A stretch of 50,344 nt of DNA, taken from Inhella sp. GTDB lineage: Bacteria; Pseudomonadota; Gammaproteobacteria; Burkholderiales; Burkholderiaceae_C. The DNA is taken from assembly GCF_027532025.1 (NCBI RefSeq), contig NZ_JAPZSY010000005.1, positions 1 through 50,344 of the forward strand. Reading direction: 5' to 3'. The notes beneath the pieces are model-generated. The model worked only from the letters and a program-made list of their open reading frames with translations, searched no databases and was not told where the DNA came from. Numbering within the stretch: the first letter of the stretch is position 1; every line of letters begins with the position of its first letter. The translations under genes were made by a program, and so were the position numbers. Below, piece after piece: positions 9,574 to 18,007 of this stretch.

Positions 9574-10800
9574 TTACCTTGACGGCTCAGGGTTCAACAC
9601 CTTCGGCACGGCATTGGGCCGCAGGCGGAAGGCGTCGGGCATGCCCGAGCCCAGCAGCGGCCTCAAGTACAGGCGAAAGGCGTCGGTCACGTCGGTGCCG
9701 CAGGCAGCGATGAACTCGTCCTCCATGGTGCGCGTCTTGCCGGCCACGGCCTCCAAGGGCAGCAGCTCGTAGTCGGCCGAATAAAAGCCCGTGCGCTTGA
9801 TGGCCACGGAGCCATCGCGGTCGCCCCACATGGCGAACTGCACGGCCTTCTCTCCCACTTCGCGGGCCTCGCGCTGGTCGACGTCGCTGACGCAGCCCAC
9901 GAAGCTGCGTTGCAGGTAGCCAAAGGTGTCGCCGCGCACGCGCTTGATCTTCAGCTTGGCCTTGATCTCCTCGCACAGCAGGTCGGCCAGCGCGCCGGTG
10001 CCGCTGAGCTGCACGTTGCCGTGCGCGTCGCGCTCCAAGTCCTTGGCCAGCTTGACGAGCATGGGCGTGCCGCTGGCGTCGTGGATGCCCTCGCTCACCG
10101 CCACCACGCAGCGGCCGTAGCGCTCCATCGTCGCTTTCACGTCCAGCAAGAAGCGCTCGATGTCGAACACGCGTTCGGGCAGGTAGATGAGGTGCGGGCC
10201 GTCGTCGGGGAACTTCTTGCCCAGGGCGCTGGCGGCCGTGAGGAAGCCGGCGTGCCGCCCCATCACCACGCCCACGTACACACCGGGCAGGGCGGCGTTG
10301 TCCAGGTTGGCGCCAGCAAAGGCCTGGGCCACGAAGCGCGCGGCGCTGGGGAAACCCGGCGTGTGGTCGTTCAGCACCAGGTCGTTGTCGATGGTCTTGG
10401 GAATGTGGATGCAGCGCAGCGGGTAGCCGGCGGCTCGGGCTTCCTCGGCCACGATGCGCACGGTGTCCGACGAGTCGTTGCCACCGATGTTGAAAAAGTG
10501 CTCGATCTGGTGCGCGCGCAGCACCTTGAACATCTCACGGCAGTAGGCCAGATCGGGCTTGTCGCGCGTGCTACCCAGCGCGGCCGCGGGCGTGCCGGCC
10601 ACCAGCTCGATGTTGTGGCTGGTTTCCTGCGTCAAGTCGACGAAGTCTTCGTTGACGATGCCCCGCACCCCATGCCGGGCGCCGTAAACGCGCTGGATGC
10701 CGTGGTGTCGGCGGGCTTCGAGCACCACGCCGGCCAGGCTTTGGTTGATGACGGCGGTGGGGCCACCGCCTTGGGCGACGAGGATCTTGCCGGACGACAT
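9574..10800 (-). CDS. pfp: pyrophosphate-dependent 6-phosphofructokinase
   Basis: 408 residues. It phosphorylates fructose 6-phosphate reversibly with pyrophosphate instead of ATP. PPi use is indicated by GGNDS (106-110), where Asp stands at the place of the ATP-site glycine, and by PKTIDND (134-140), where Lys replaces the Gly of PGTIDND in ATP enzymes. Ligand-loop motifs MGRHAGFLT and PERVF are present. AAGGAG stands about six bases before the ATG. It follows the aldo/keto reductase gene after a 41-base spacer made largely of 11-base tandem repeats. PPi-PFK is common in methylotrophs and several Burkholderiales. Confidence 0.93.
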   Translation of the reverse strand: MSSGKILVAQGGGPTAVINQSLAGVVLEARRHHGIQRVYGARHGVRGIVNEDFVDLTQETSHNIELVAGTPAAALGSTRDKPDLAYCREMFKVLRAHQIEHFFNIGGNDSSDTVRIVAEEARAAGYPLRCIHIPKTIDNDLVLNDHTPGFPSAARFVAQAFAGANLDNAALPGVYVGVVMGRHAGFLTAASALGKKFPDDGPHLIYLPERVFDIERFLLDVKATMERYGRCVVAVSEGIHDASGTPMLVKLAKDLERDAHGNVQLSGTGALADLLCEEIKAKLKIKRVRGDTFGYLQRSFVGCVSDVDQREAREVGEKAVQFAMWGDRDGSVAIKRTGFYSADYELLPLEAVAGKTRTMEDEFIAACGTDVTDAFRLYLRPLLGSGMPDAFRLRPNAVPKVLNPEPSR

Positions 10801-10812
10801 GGCGGGCTCCTT

Positions 10813-10850
10813 GGCAGGTTCAGGGCAGGTTCAGGGCAGGTTCAGGGCAA
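10813..10850. repeat. 11-bp tandem repeat, about 3.5 copies
   Basis: GGCAGGTTCAG is repeated exactly at 10813-10823, 10824-10834 and 10835-10845, with a partial fourth copy to 10850. The array fills the gap between the aldo/keto reductase and pfp. The reductase stop codon (10844-10842) is inside it, and it ends just before the pfp ribosome site. Copy-number change by slippage would alter the spacing or the reductase tail. Confidence 0.9.
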
Positions 10851-11822
10851 TTCGCGGCCACGGGCCGCCTCGAAAAGCGCATACCAGTCTTCGCGGCTCA
10901 GCGTCCAACCCGCGGCCTGGGCGCAGGCGCGGATGCGAGCCGGGTCCGCCGTCCCGATGACCGGCTGGATCTGGGCCGGGTGGCGCATCAGCCAAGCCAG
11001 CGGCACGGCCTCTGGCGCCACGCCCTCTCGTTGGGCGATGGCCGACACCAGGGCCGCGGCGCGAGCTTGCGCGGGCGTGGCGTCCGCCGAGGCGCGGCCG
11101 CTGAAGCGGCCCTGCGCCAGCGCGCCCCAGGCCTGCAACTGGATGCCGGCGCCTTGGCAATGCGCCAAGGTGCCCGGCCATGCCGCGGCGCCCGGGGAGG
11201 CAGCGCCTTGTGGGTCGTTGAAGGTGACGTCTGCCTCCAGCCAGTCCAACCGCAGCAGGCTCATCTCCAGTTGGTTGGCCACCAGCGGCAGCCCGAGGTG
11301 CTGGCTCAACCCTTGCATTTGCGCTGCATGCATGTTGGAAACGCCAAAGAAACGCACCTTGCCGGCCTGGTGCAAGCGCTGGCAGACCTCGGCCACCTCG
11401 GCCGGATGCATCAGCGGGTCGGGCCGGTGGAGCAACAAGAGGTCCAGTCGGTCCGTGTGCAAGCGGGCCAAGCTCGACTCCACGCTGCGCTCGATGTGCG
11501 CGCCCGACAGGTCGTAGCGCTTGGGGGCCGACGCATCGGCAAACCGAATGCCGCACTTGCTTTGCAACACCACCCGCTCGCGCAACGAGGGTTGGCGCCG
11601 GAACAGCGCGCCAAACGCCTGCTCGGCCTTGCCGAAGGTGTAGATGTCGGCGTGGTCTAGCACCGTGATGCCGGCCTCCAGCGCTGCATCCAAGGCCGCC
11701 GCGGCGCGGTCGATGTCGGCTGCCGCCAACGAATCCTGGTTCCAGCCGCCCCCGAAACCCATGCACCCCAGCACCAAGCGGCTGGCGAAGGGCAGGTGAG
11801 CTTGTAGCGGGAAGGTCAGCAC
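10842..11822 (-). CDS. aldo/keto reductase
   Basis: 326 residues, an NADPH-dependent carbonyl reductase of the single-barrel AKR fold, close to the YdhF group. The tetrad is visible: D and Y in HADIYTFGKAEQ, K in LQSKCGI, H in LLLHRPDP. The cofactor motifs IQPVIGT and GVSNMHAAQM follow. The GTG at 11822 is chosen because it overlaps the upstream lipoprotein stop (GTGCTGA) and matches the family start; the frame is open to 11933. The stop lies within the tandem repeat before pfp. The substrate is unknown. Confidence 0.85.
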   Translation of the reverse strand: MLTFPLQAHLPFASRLVLGCMGFGGGWNQDSLAAADIDRAAAALDAALEAGITVLDHADIYTFGKAEQAFGALFRRQPSLRERVVLQSKCGIRFADASAPKRYDLSGAHIERSVESSLARLHTDRLDLLLLHRPDPLMHPAEVAEVCQRLHQAGKVRFFGVSNMHAAQMQGLSQHLGLPLVANQLEMSLLRLDWLEADVTFNDPQGAASPGAAAWPGTLAHCQGAGIQLQAWGALAQGRFSGRASADATPAQARAAALVSAIAQREGVAPEAVPLAWLMRHPAQIQPVIGTADPARIRACAQAAGWTLSREDWYALFEAARGRELP

Positions 11823-12286
11823 GCTTGCCCCACTGACAGGCCCCGCAAGAACGCACGCCGCGCCTCGCCCGCCTCGATGGCACGGGCGACGCGCCGCTCT
11901 TGGCGCTCGGCCCCGCTGAGCTTGCGCACCCACCCGCGGAAGGGAACCGCCCCTTCCGCCGCGCGCTGCAGCGCTTTGCCCACCTCGGCTTGCCCCTTGT
12001 CGGCCGTGCTGGCCGGATCGGCTGGCGGTGCATCCCAGTCAGGCCCCAAAACCTCGTTGAGCTCCTGCACGGCTTGTCGAAGGGCCTCGCAGCGGCGGTC
12101 CTCGGGCAGGGCGTAGGGGGCCTGCTGCGCCTTCAGCAGCACCGGAGGCACATCCGCTTTGACGACGTTGAGGTCGCGCAGGGGGGTGGTGGCGGCATCG
12201 CCAACGGTGCTGGCCGTGCTGGAGCACGCCGTCAGCAGCAACATTCCGACCAGCATGCTGACGGTGGATGGGAGATGGACAGTCAT
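11816..12286 (-). CDS. hypothetical lipoprotein
   Basis: 156 residues. A signal peptide ends in the lipobox LTAC with C21 as the acylated residue. The mature part is charged and helical (CEALRQAVQELNEVLG, KGQAEVGKALQRAAE, then a basic ERQERRVARAIEAGEARRAFLRG). I do not recognise a named family. It heads the minus-strand unit with the aldo/keto reductase and pfp, overlapping the former by seven bases, and is divergent from the beta-CASP gene with 129 bases between them. An outer-membrane or periplasmic location is inferred from the lipobox. Confidence 0.75.
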   Translation of the reverse strand: MTVHLPSTVSMLVGMLLLTACSSTASTVGDAATTPLRDLNVVKADVPPVLLKAQQAPYALPEDRRCEALRQAVQELNEVLGPDWDAPPADPASTADKGQAEVGKALQRAAEGAVPFRGWVRKLSGAERQERRVARAIEAGEARRAFLRGLSVGQAC

Positions 12287-12415
12287 GCGGCCAGCATACC
12301 GGGGGCTTGAGGGATGCCAACCAGCGCGACACGGGCGTGTCGACAATCCTGAGGCACCCGCCGTTGTCGCATCGACACCGACACTGCGCTCACGCTTGTT
12401 GCCAGGGAGATTGAC

Positions 12416-13801
12416 ATGCACATCACCTTCATCGGCGCCGCGCGCCAAGTCACCGGCTCGTGCTTCTTGGTGGAAAGCAACGAGCTGCGTTTCTTGGTCG
12501 ATTGCGGCATGTTCCAAGGCGGGCGCGAGGCCCATCAACAGAACCTGCAGGCCTGGCCTTTCGACCCCCGCGAGCTCGACTTCGTCTTGCTCACCCACGG
12601 CCACATCGACCACAGCGGCCTGCTGCCCCGGCTGTGCGCCCTGGGGTTCAAGGGTCCTATCCACACCACCCACGCCACGGCCGACTTGCTGGAGGTGATG
12701 CTGCTGGACTCCGCCTACATCCAGGAAACCACCTGGGCCCGGGCCCAGCGACGGCAAGAGCGCCGCGCCTTGCCCCTGCTTTACACCGTGGCCCAGGCCC
12801 AAGCCAGCTTGCAACAGCTGGAAGGCCACGCCTACGACGAGCCCTTCCAGCCCCATCCCCGCTTGCGGTGCACCCTGCGCGATGCTGGCCACATCCTGGG
12901 CTCGGCCATCCTCGAGTTGAGCCTCACCGAGGGGCGCCGCACCCGCACCTTGGTGTTCAGCGGCGACCTGGGCCAGCCGCACCGGCCGATCGTGCGCGAC
13001 CCCACCCCCATCCGGCACGCCGACGTGCTGCTTGTCGAGTCCACCTACGGCAACCGCCTGCACCGCCCGATGGACGAGACCGTGGACGAACTCACCGAGG
13101 TCATCACCGACACCCTGCAGCGCCGCAAAGGCAACGTCATCATCCCGGCCTTCGCGCTGGGGCGGACCCAAGAGCTGCTGCAACTGCTGGCCGAACTGGT
13201 GCGCGAGCACCGCCTGCCGCGCTTGCAGGTGTTTGTCGATTCGCCCATGGCCAACAAGGTGACGGCGATCACCTGGAAACACCGCGAGTTGCTGGACGAT
13301 GCCGCCCGCCAGTTGCTGGACGGTGGCCAAGGCCTGTCCCGCTGGCTGGACCTGCGCTTCACCCAATCGGTGGACGAATCCATGGCCCTGAATCGCATCA
13401 AGGCCGGGGCCATCATCGTGTCGGCCAGTGGCATGTGCGACGCCGGCCGCATCCAGCATCACTTGCGCCACCACCTGGACCGTCCGGCCAGTGCCATCGT
13501 GATCATTGGCTACCAGGCCGAGGGCACCCTGGGCCGGCGTCTGGTGGACGGCGCCAAGCGGGTGCGCCTGCTGGGCGAAGACCACCGCGTGCGAGCCAGC
13601 ATCCACACCATCGGGGGCCTGTCCGCCCACGCCGATCGCGACGCGCTGCTCGGCTGGTTGCGCGGGTTCGAGCAAGCGCCCGCCCGCACCTTCGTCGTTC
13701 ATGGTGAAACCAGCACGGCCCAGGGCTTCGCCAGCACGCTGCAACAAGAGCTGGGCTGGAAGGCCGAGGCTCCAGAGCCCGGCCAGCGCGTGAGTTGGTG
13801 A
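12416..13801 (+). CDS. beta-CASP metallo-beta-lactamase-fold RNase
   Basis: 461 residues. The metallo-beta-lactamase part holds HGHIDHSG (61-68), with histidine and aspartate ligands for two zinc ions. A beta-CASP insert (GRTQELLQLL) is followed by SGMCDAGRI and the C-terminal GGLSAHADRD. This architecture is that of CPSF73/Ysh1-like RNA-cleaving nucleases, often annotated as RNA-specific endonuclease or exonuclease. AGGGAG stands about seven bases before the ATG. The ATPase gene begins seven bases after the stop, with GAGGT before its start, so the two form an operon. Confidence 0.9.
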   Translation: MHITFIGAARQVTGSCFLVESNELRFLVDCGMFQGGREAHQQNLQAWPFDPRELDFVLLTHGHIDHSGLLPRLCALGFKGPIHTTHATADLLEVMLLDSAYIQETTWARAQRRQERRALPLLYTVAQAQASLQQLEGHAYDEPFQPHPRLRCTLRDAGHILGSAILELSLTEGRRTRTLVFSGDLGQPHRPIVRDPTPIRHADVLLVESTYGNRLHRPMDETVDELTEVITDTLQRRKGNVIIPAFALGRTQELLQLLAELVREHRLPRLQVFVDSPMANKVTAITWKHRELLDDAARQLLDGGQGLSRWLDLRFTQSVDESMALNRIKAGAIIVSASGMCDAGRIQHHLRHHLDRPASAIVIIGYQAEGTLGRRLVDGAKRVRLLGEDHRVRASIHTIGGLSAHADRDALLGWLRGFEQAPARTFVVHGETSTAQGFASTLQQELGWKAEAPEPGQRVSW

Positions 13802-13808
13802 GGTCACG

Positions 13809-16568
13809 ATGGCGCTGCCCCAACCACCCAGCCCGCCCATAGCGCCACCCACAACCCGCGACTGGCACGCGCGCTCAAGCACCCAAGCGCTGAAGGCGCT
13901 GGACAGCCATCTCCACGGCCTGTCCGGCGTTCTTGCGCGACACCGACTGGAGCAGCACGGCCCCAACCGAATGCCCGAGGCCCCTGCGCCCAGCGCTTGG
14001 CGGCGCCTTGCGCGCCAGTTCAACAACCTGCTGCTGATGGTGTTGATCGCCGCAGCGGCCATCACGGCGCTGATGGGGCACACGCTGGACAGCGCGGTCA
14101 TCGCCGCCGTTGTGTTGCTCAACGCGGTGATCGGCTTCGCGCAAGAGGGCAAGGCCGAGCGTGCCCTGCAGGCCATCCACCACATGCTGGCACCCCATGC
14201 CGTGGTGCTGCGAGACGGCCATCAGCACGACGTGGATGCGTCCGAACTGGTGCCGGGCGACGTCGTGCTCCTGACTTCCGGCGACCGCGTGCCCGCGGAC
14301 CTTCGGCTGCTGCATGCCAGGAACCTGCGCGTGGACGAATCGGCCCTCACGGGCGAATCGGGTCCGGTCGACAAGCACACCGAGGCCGTGGACGCTGGGG
14401 CTGCCATCGGAGACCGCAGCTGTTTGGCCCACGCCGGCACCCTGGTCATCCAAGGGCAAGCCAAGGGCGTGGTGGTGGCCACCGGCGAGCACACCGAGAT
14501 CGGGCGCATCGGTCATTTGCTCGCCACCGTAGGGCCCGGCACCACGCCGCTGCTGCAGCAGATGGACGCCTTCGGTCGTCGCCTCACCCTGATCATCCTG
14601 ACCACCGCCGCCTTGCTGTTCGCGTTTGGCACCAGCGTGCGCGGCCTGTCCACGCCCGATGCTTTCCTGGCCGCCATCGGATTGGCGGTGGCCGCCATCC
14701 CCGAGGGATTGCCAGCCATCCTGACCATCACCCTGGCCATCGGGGTGCAGCGCATGGCCCGCCGACACGCCGTCGTCCGGCGGCTGCCGGCCGTAGAGAC
14801 CCTGGGCTCGGTCACGGTCATCTGCTCCGACAAGACCGGAACCCTCACCCGCAACGAAATGACCGTACAAGGGGTGGTGACGGCGGCCGGCTCCATCGAG
14901 GTAGACGGTGCCGGCTATGCACCTCAAGGGGCCTTGCGCATGGCCGGGCGGGCGCTGGACCCCAATACCCTGGCTCATCAACACCCGGTGCTGCGGCGCT
15001 TGGTTGAGGCCGGCGCCTTGTGCAACGACGCCAGCCTGCATGACACGGACGACGGCTGGGTGCTGGCTGGCGATCCCACCGAAGGCGCCCTGCTCACCCT
15101 GGCGCTGAAGGCTGGCCTCAGCTCGACTGCCCTGAACCTGGAACAACCCCGACGAGACGTCATCCCGTTCGAGTCGGAGCACCGATTCATGGCCACGCTG
15201 CACCAAGCGCGAGAGGGGCGGGTGTTCGTCAAAGGAGCGCCTGAGCGTGTGTTGGCCATGTGTCACTGGCAGGCCACTGCGCATGGCCCCGAGCCGCTGG
15301 AGTCACAAAGGTGGCAAGCGGCGGTGGAGGCTCAGGCCCGAGACGGGCGTCGCGTGCTGGCCCTGGCCGAGCTCGCTTGGCCCCATGAGCGCAGCGACTT
15401 GCAACACGCCGACATCGATCAGGGGCTGACCTTGCTCGGCATCGTGGGCATCATCGATCCGTCTCGCGACGAGGCCCGCACAGCCGTGGCACGCTGCCAA
15501 GCGGCCGGCATCCGCGTGGTGATGATCACGGGCGACCATGCCGTGACCGCGCGCGCCATCGCCAAGTCCCTGTGTCTGCTGGGCCCCGACGCGACCGACG
15601 ACGATGCTGCTGTCGTTTCCGGGCCGGATCTCGATCGCTTGGACGATGCTGACTTGCAAGTGCTGCTGCGCCAAGCCCGGGTTTTTGCTCGCGCCAGCCC
15701 CGAGCACAAGCTGCGCTTGGTTCGGGCCCTGCAGGCCGGCGGCGAGGTGGTGGCCATGACAGGCGATGGCGTGAACGACGCCCCAGCGCTCAAACAGGCC
15801 GACGTCGGCGTGGCCATGGGACGCAAAGGTACCGATGCCGCGCGTCAGAGCGGCGCTGTGGTGCTGGCCGATGACAACTTTGCCTCCATCGCGCACGCCG
15901 TCGAAGAGGGCCGCACGGCCTACGACAACCTGCGCAAAACGGTGACTTTTCTGCTGCCCGTCAACGGCGGCGAGTCGCTCACGCTCTTGGTGGCGGTGCT
16001 GCTGGGCGTGGCGCTTCCCATCTTGCCCGCCCAGGTGCTGTGGGTGAACATGGTCAGCTCTGTGGCCTTGGCCATGGTGCTGGCCTTTGAGCCCACCGAG
16101 AACGATGTCATGCGGCGCCCACCGCGCCCCCCGAAACAGGCCCTGCTGTCGACCTTCCTGGTTTGGCGCATCGCCCTCGTCTCGACCCTGTTCCTGCTGG
16201 GCATTTTCGGGACGTACGAATGGGCCTTGCGGCAGGGTGCCAGCACAGAGGCAGCCCGCACTCTGGCTGTCAACACCTTGGTTTGCATGGAAGTGGCTTA
16301 CCTGTTCAGCGTTCGCTACCTCAAGGCTCCCGCCTTCACGTGGCGGGGTGTTCGGGGCACCCCCCGTGTGTTGGCGGCGGTGGCTGGCGTGCTGCTGCTG
16401 CAAGCCCTCTTCACTTGGGCCCCGCCCTTGCAAAGGCTCTTTCAGACCGAGGGCCTGCCGCTGACGTGGACCGTCTTGATCGGCGCTGTGGGCCTGGCCG
16501 TGTTGCTGCTGCTGGAGGCCGAGAAAGCGCTGTTGCGACGGTACGAGCGGGCAAAATTCAGGGCTTGA
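13809..16568 (+). CDS. P-type cation-transporting ATPase (P2 class)
   Basis: 919 residues with the complete P2 layout: an N-terminal cation ATPase domain, actuator motif LTGES, ion-site helix PEGLPA (298-303), phosphorylation site DKTGT (D341), KGAPERVL in the nucleotide domain, TGDGVND (651-657) and six C-terminal helices. PEGLPA in helix 4 is shared with SERCA-like calcium pumps, though bacterial members may carry other divalent or monovalent cations. The first roughly 20 residues are proline-rich and variable. It is coupled to the upstream RNase gene. Confidence 0.92.
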   Translation: MALPQPPSPPIAPPTTRDWHARSSTQALKALDSHLHGLSGVLARHRLEQHGPNRMPEAPAPSAWRRLARQFNNLLLMVLIAAAAITALMGHTLDSAVIAAVVLLNAVIGFAQEGKAERALQAIHHMLAPHAVVLRDGHQHDVDASELVPGDVVLLTSGDRVPADLRLLHARNLRVDESALTGESGPVDKHTEAVDAGAAIGDRSCLAHAGTLVIQGQAKGVVVATGEHTEIGRIGHLLATVGPGTTPLLQQMDAFGRRLTLIILTTAALLFAFGTSVRGLSTPDAFLAAIGLAVAAIPEGLPAILTITLAIGVQRMARRHAVVRRLPAVETLGSVTVICSDKTGTLTRNEMTVQGVVTAAGSIEVDGAGYAPQGALRMAGRALDPNTLAHQHPVLRRLVEAGALCNDASLHDTDDGWVLAGDPTEGALLTLALKAGLSSTALNLEQPRRDVIPFESEHRFMATLHQAREGRVFVKGAPERVLAMCHWQATAHGPEPLESQRWQAAVEAQARDGRRVLALAELAWPHERSDLQHADIDQGLTLLGIVGIIDPSRDEARTAVARCQAAGIRVVMITGDHAVTARAIAKSLCLLGPDATDDDAAVVSGPDLDRLDDADLQVLLRQARVFARASPEHKLRLVRALQAGGEVVAMTGDGVNDAPALKQADVGVAMGRKGTDAARQSGAVVLADDNFASIAHAVEEGRTAYDNLRKTVTFLLPVNGGESLTLLVAVLLGVALPILPAQVLWVNMVSSVALAMVLAFEPTENDVMRRPPRPPKQALLSTFLVWRIALVSTLFLLGIFGTYEWALRQGASTEAARTLAVNTLVCMEVAYLFSVRYLKAPAFTWRGVRGTPRVLAAVAGVLLLQALFTWAPPLQRLFQTEGLPLTWTVLIGAVGLAVLLLLEAEKALLRRYERAKFRA

Positions 16569-16580
16569 TCTTGGGCCCAC

Positions 16581-17363
16581 ATGCCGGAAGCCGCCTTGAA
16601 ACTCGCCACCTGGAACGTCAATTCGCTGGCCGTGCGCCTGCCCCAAGTCCTGGACTGGCTGCAGGCCCAGCCGGTTGACGCCCTGGTGCTGCAAGAGACC
16701 AAGCTCACCGACGACAAATTTCCGCTGGCCGACCTGGAAGCCGCTGGCTACGCGGTCAGCTTTTTCGGCCAGAAGACCTACAACGGCGTGGCCCTGCTCA
16801 GCCGCGAGCCGCACGACGACGTCGTGATGAACATCCCTGGCTTCAACGACGACCAGGCTCGCGTCATCACGGGCTCGGTGCAGGGCCTGCGCGTCATCGG
16901 CGCTTATTTCCCGAATGGCCAAGCCCCCGACAGCGACAAGTTTGTCTACAAGATGGCATGGCTGGAGGCCCTGCGCGCCTTCGTGGCCAGCGAAATGGCC
17001 CAGCACCCGCGTTTGGTGCTGATGGGCGACTTCAACATCGCCCCCGAGGATCGAGACGTCCACGACCCCCAGGCATGGGCGGGCCAGATCCACTGCACCG
17101 ATGCCGAGCGCGCTCAGTTCCAAGCCCTGCTCGGCTTGGGGCTGGTGGACGCCTTCCGACTGTTCGAGCAAGCGCCCAAGAGTTGGAGCTGGTGGGACTA
17201 CCGCAACCTCGCCTTCCGCAAGAACCAGGGTCTGCGCATCGATCACATCCTCGTCAGCGAGACTTTGCGTGGCGTGGTCACGGCCTGCGAGATCGACAAA
17301 ACCCCGCGCAAGAACGAACGCCCCAGCGACCACGCCCCCGTGATCGTCACCCTGGACGCCTGA
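16581..17363 (+). CDS. xth: exodeoxyribonuclease III
   Basis: 260 residues. It removes nucleotides 3'-to-5' from duplex DNA and cuts abasic sites in base-excision repair. Signature residues are in place: TWNVNSL (N12), LQETKL (metal-binding E39), GDFNIAPEDRDV, and SDHAPV near the end with the catalytic histidine. It starts 13 bases after the ATPase gene and ends one base before the thioesterase gene, so it may share a message with the latter. Confidence 0.95.
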   Translation: MPEAALKLATWNVNSLAVRLPQVLDWLQAQPVDALVLQETKLTDDKFPLADLEAAGYAVSFFGQKTYNGVALLSREPHDDVVMNIPGFNDDQARVITGSVQGLRVIGAYFPNGQAPDSDKFVYKMAWLEALRAFVASEMAQHPRLVLMGDFNIAPEDRDVHDPQAWAGQIHCTDAERAQFQALLGLGLVDAFRLFEQAPKSWSWWDYRNLAFRKNQGLRIDHILVSETLRGVVTACEIDKTPRKNERPSDHAPVIVTLDA

Positions 17364-17364
17364 C

Positions 17365-17928
17365 ATGCCCACCCCCAGCACCGACACCCTGGCCGACCCC
17401 TTGCTGCAATGGTTGGCGGACGAGGAAGCCGTCCGCCAACGCCACCGTGCCCACGCCCAACCCAGCATGGGTGGCGTGGCCTTGCCAGAACAAGTCGCGG
17501 GACAAACGGGGCTGGAGGTGCTTGAGGCCATGTTGGCAGGCCGCCTGCCGGCGCCGCCCATCGCGCACACGATGGACTTCATCCTGGTCGACGTGGCCGA
17601 AGGGCGGGCGGTGTTTCAAGGCGAGCCGCTGTTCCACCACTACAACCCCTTGGGCACGGTGCACGGCGGCTGGTACGCCACCTTGCTCGACTCAGCGCTG
17701 GGCTGTGCGGTGCACAGCACCATGCAGGCCAATGAGAGCTACACGACCTTGGAACTCAAGGTCAATCTCGTGAAGGCGCTGAAGGCCGAGAAGCCGCTGC
17801 GCGTGCGCGCCATCGCGCAAGTGCGCCATCGCGGTCGACAGATGGCCACCGCCGAGGCCGATTTGGTGGGCCCCGACGGTGTCTTGTACGCCCACGCGAG
17901 CACCACCTGCTTGGTGTTCGCTCGCTGA
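17365..17928 (+). CDS. PaaI-family hotdog thioesterase
   Basis: 187 residues. The second half is a hotdog domain with [20 protein letters not shown], where HGG is the conserved turn, and [11 protein letters not shown] near the end. The family hydrolyses acyl- or aryl-CoA thioesters. The first roughly 60 residues form an extra helical part before the domain. It begins one base after the xth stop, so co-transcription is likely. The substrate is not predictable. Confidence 0.85.
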   Translation: MPTPSTDTLADPLLQWLADEEAVRQRHRAHAQPSMGGVALPEQVAGQTGLEVLEAMLAGRLPAPPIAHTMDFILVDVAEGRAVFQGEPLFHHYNPLGTVHGGWYATLLDSALGCAVHSTMQANESYTTLELKVNLVKALKAEKPLRVRAIAQVRHRGRQMATAEADLVGPDGVLYAHASTTCLVFAR

Positions 17929-17948
17929 TCGGGCCCCAGGGCGCTCCC

Positions 17949-17954
17949 TAGAAT
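17949..17954 (+). promoter_or_regulatory. -10-like element before valS
   Basis: TAGAAT followed by CGCC lies 53 bases before the valS start. The same CCTAGAATCGCC string occurs on the minus strand before the desaturase gene (45430-45435). No clear -35 element is seen at either site, so the call rests on the hexamer and its reuse. Confidence 0.4.
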
Positions 17955-18007
17955 CGCCGCTTCTCGCGCTCAGCCCCTGTTTGGGGCGCGCCCTGACGCT
18001 GCCTGCC

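Noticed and set aside
11823-11933. Longer N-terminus of the aldo/keto reductase
   Set aside because: The added residues are Arg/Gly/Ala-rich and inside the lipoprotein gene; GTG at 11822 fits the fold and the overlap.
15303-17582. Long minus-strand frame over the P-type ATPase, xth and thioesterase genes
   Set aside because: It spans three real genes in antisense and shows no motifs.
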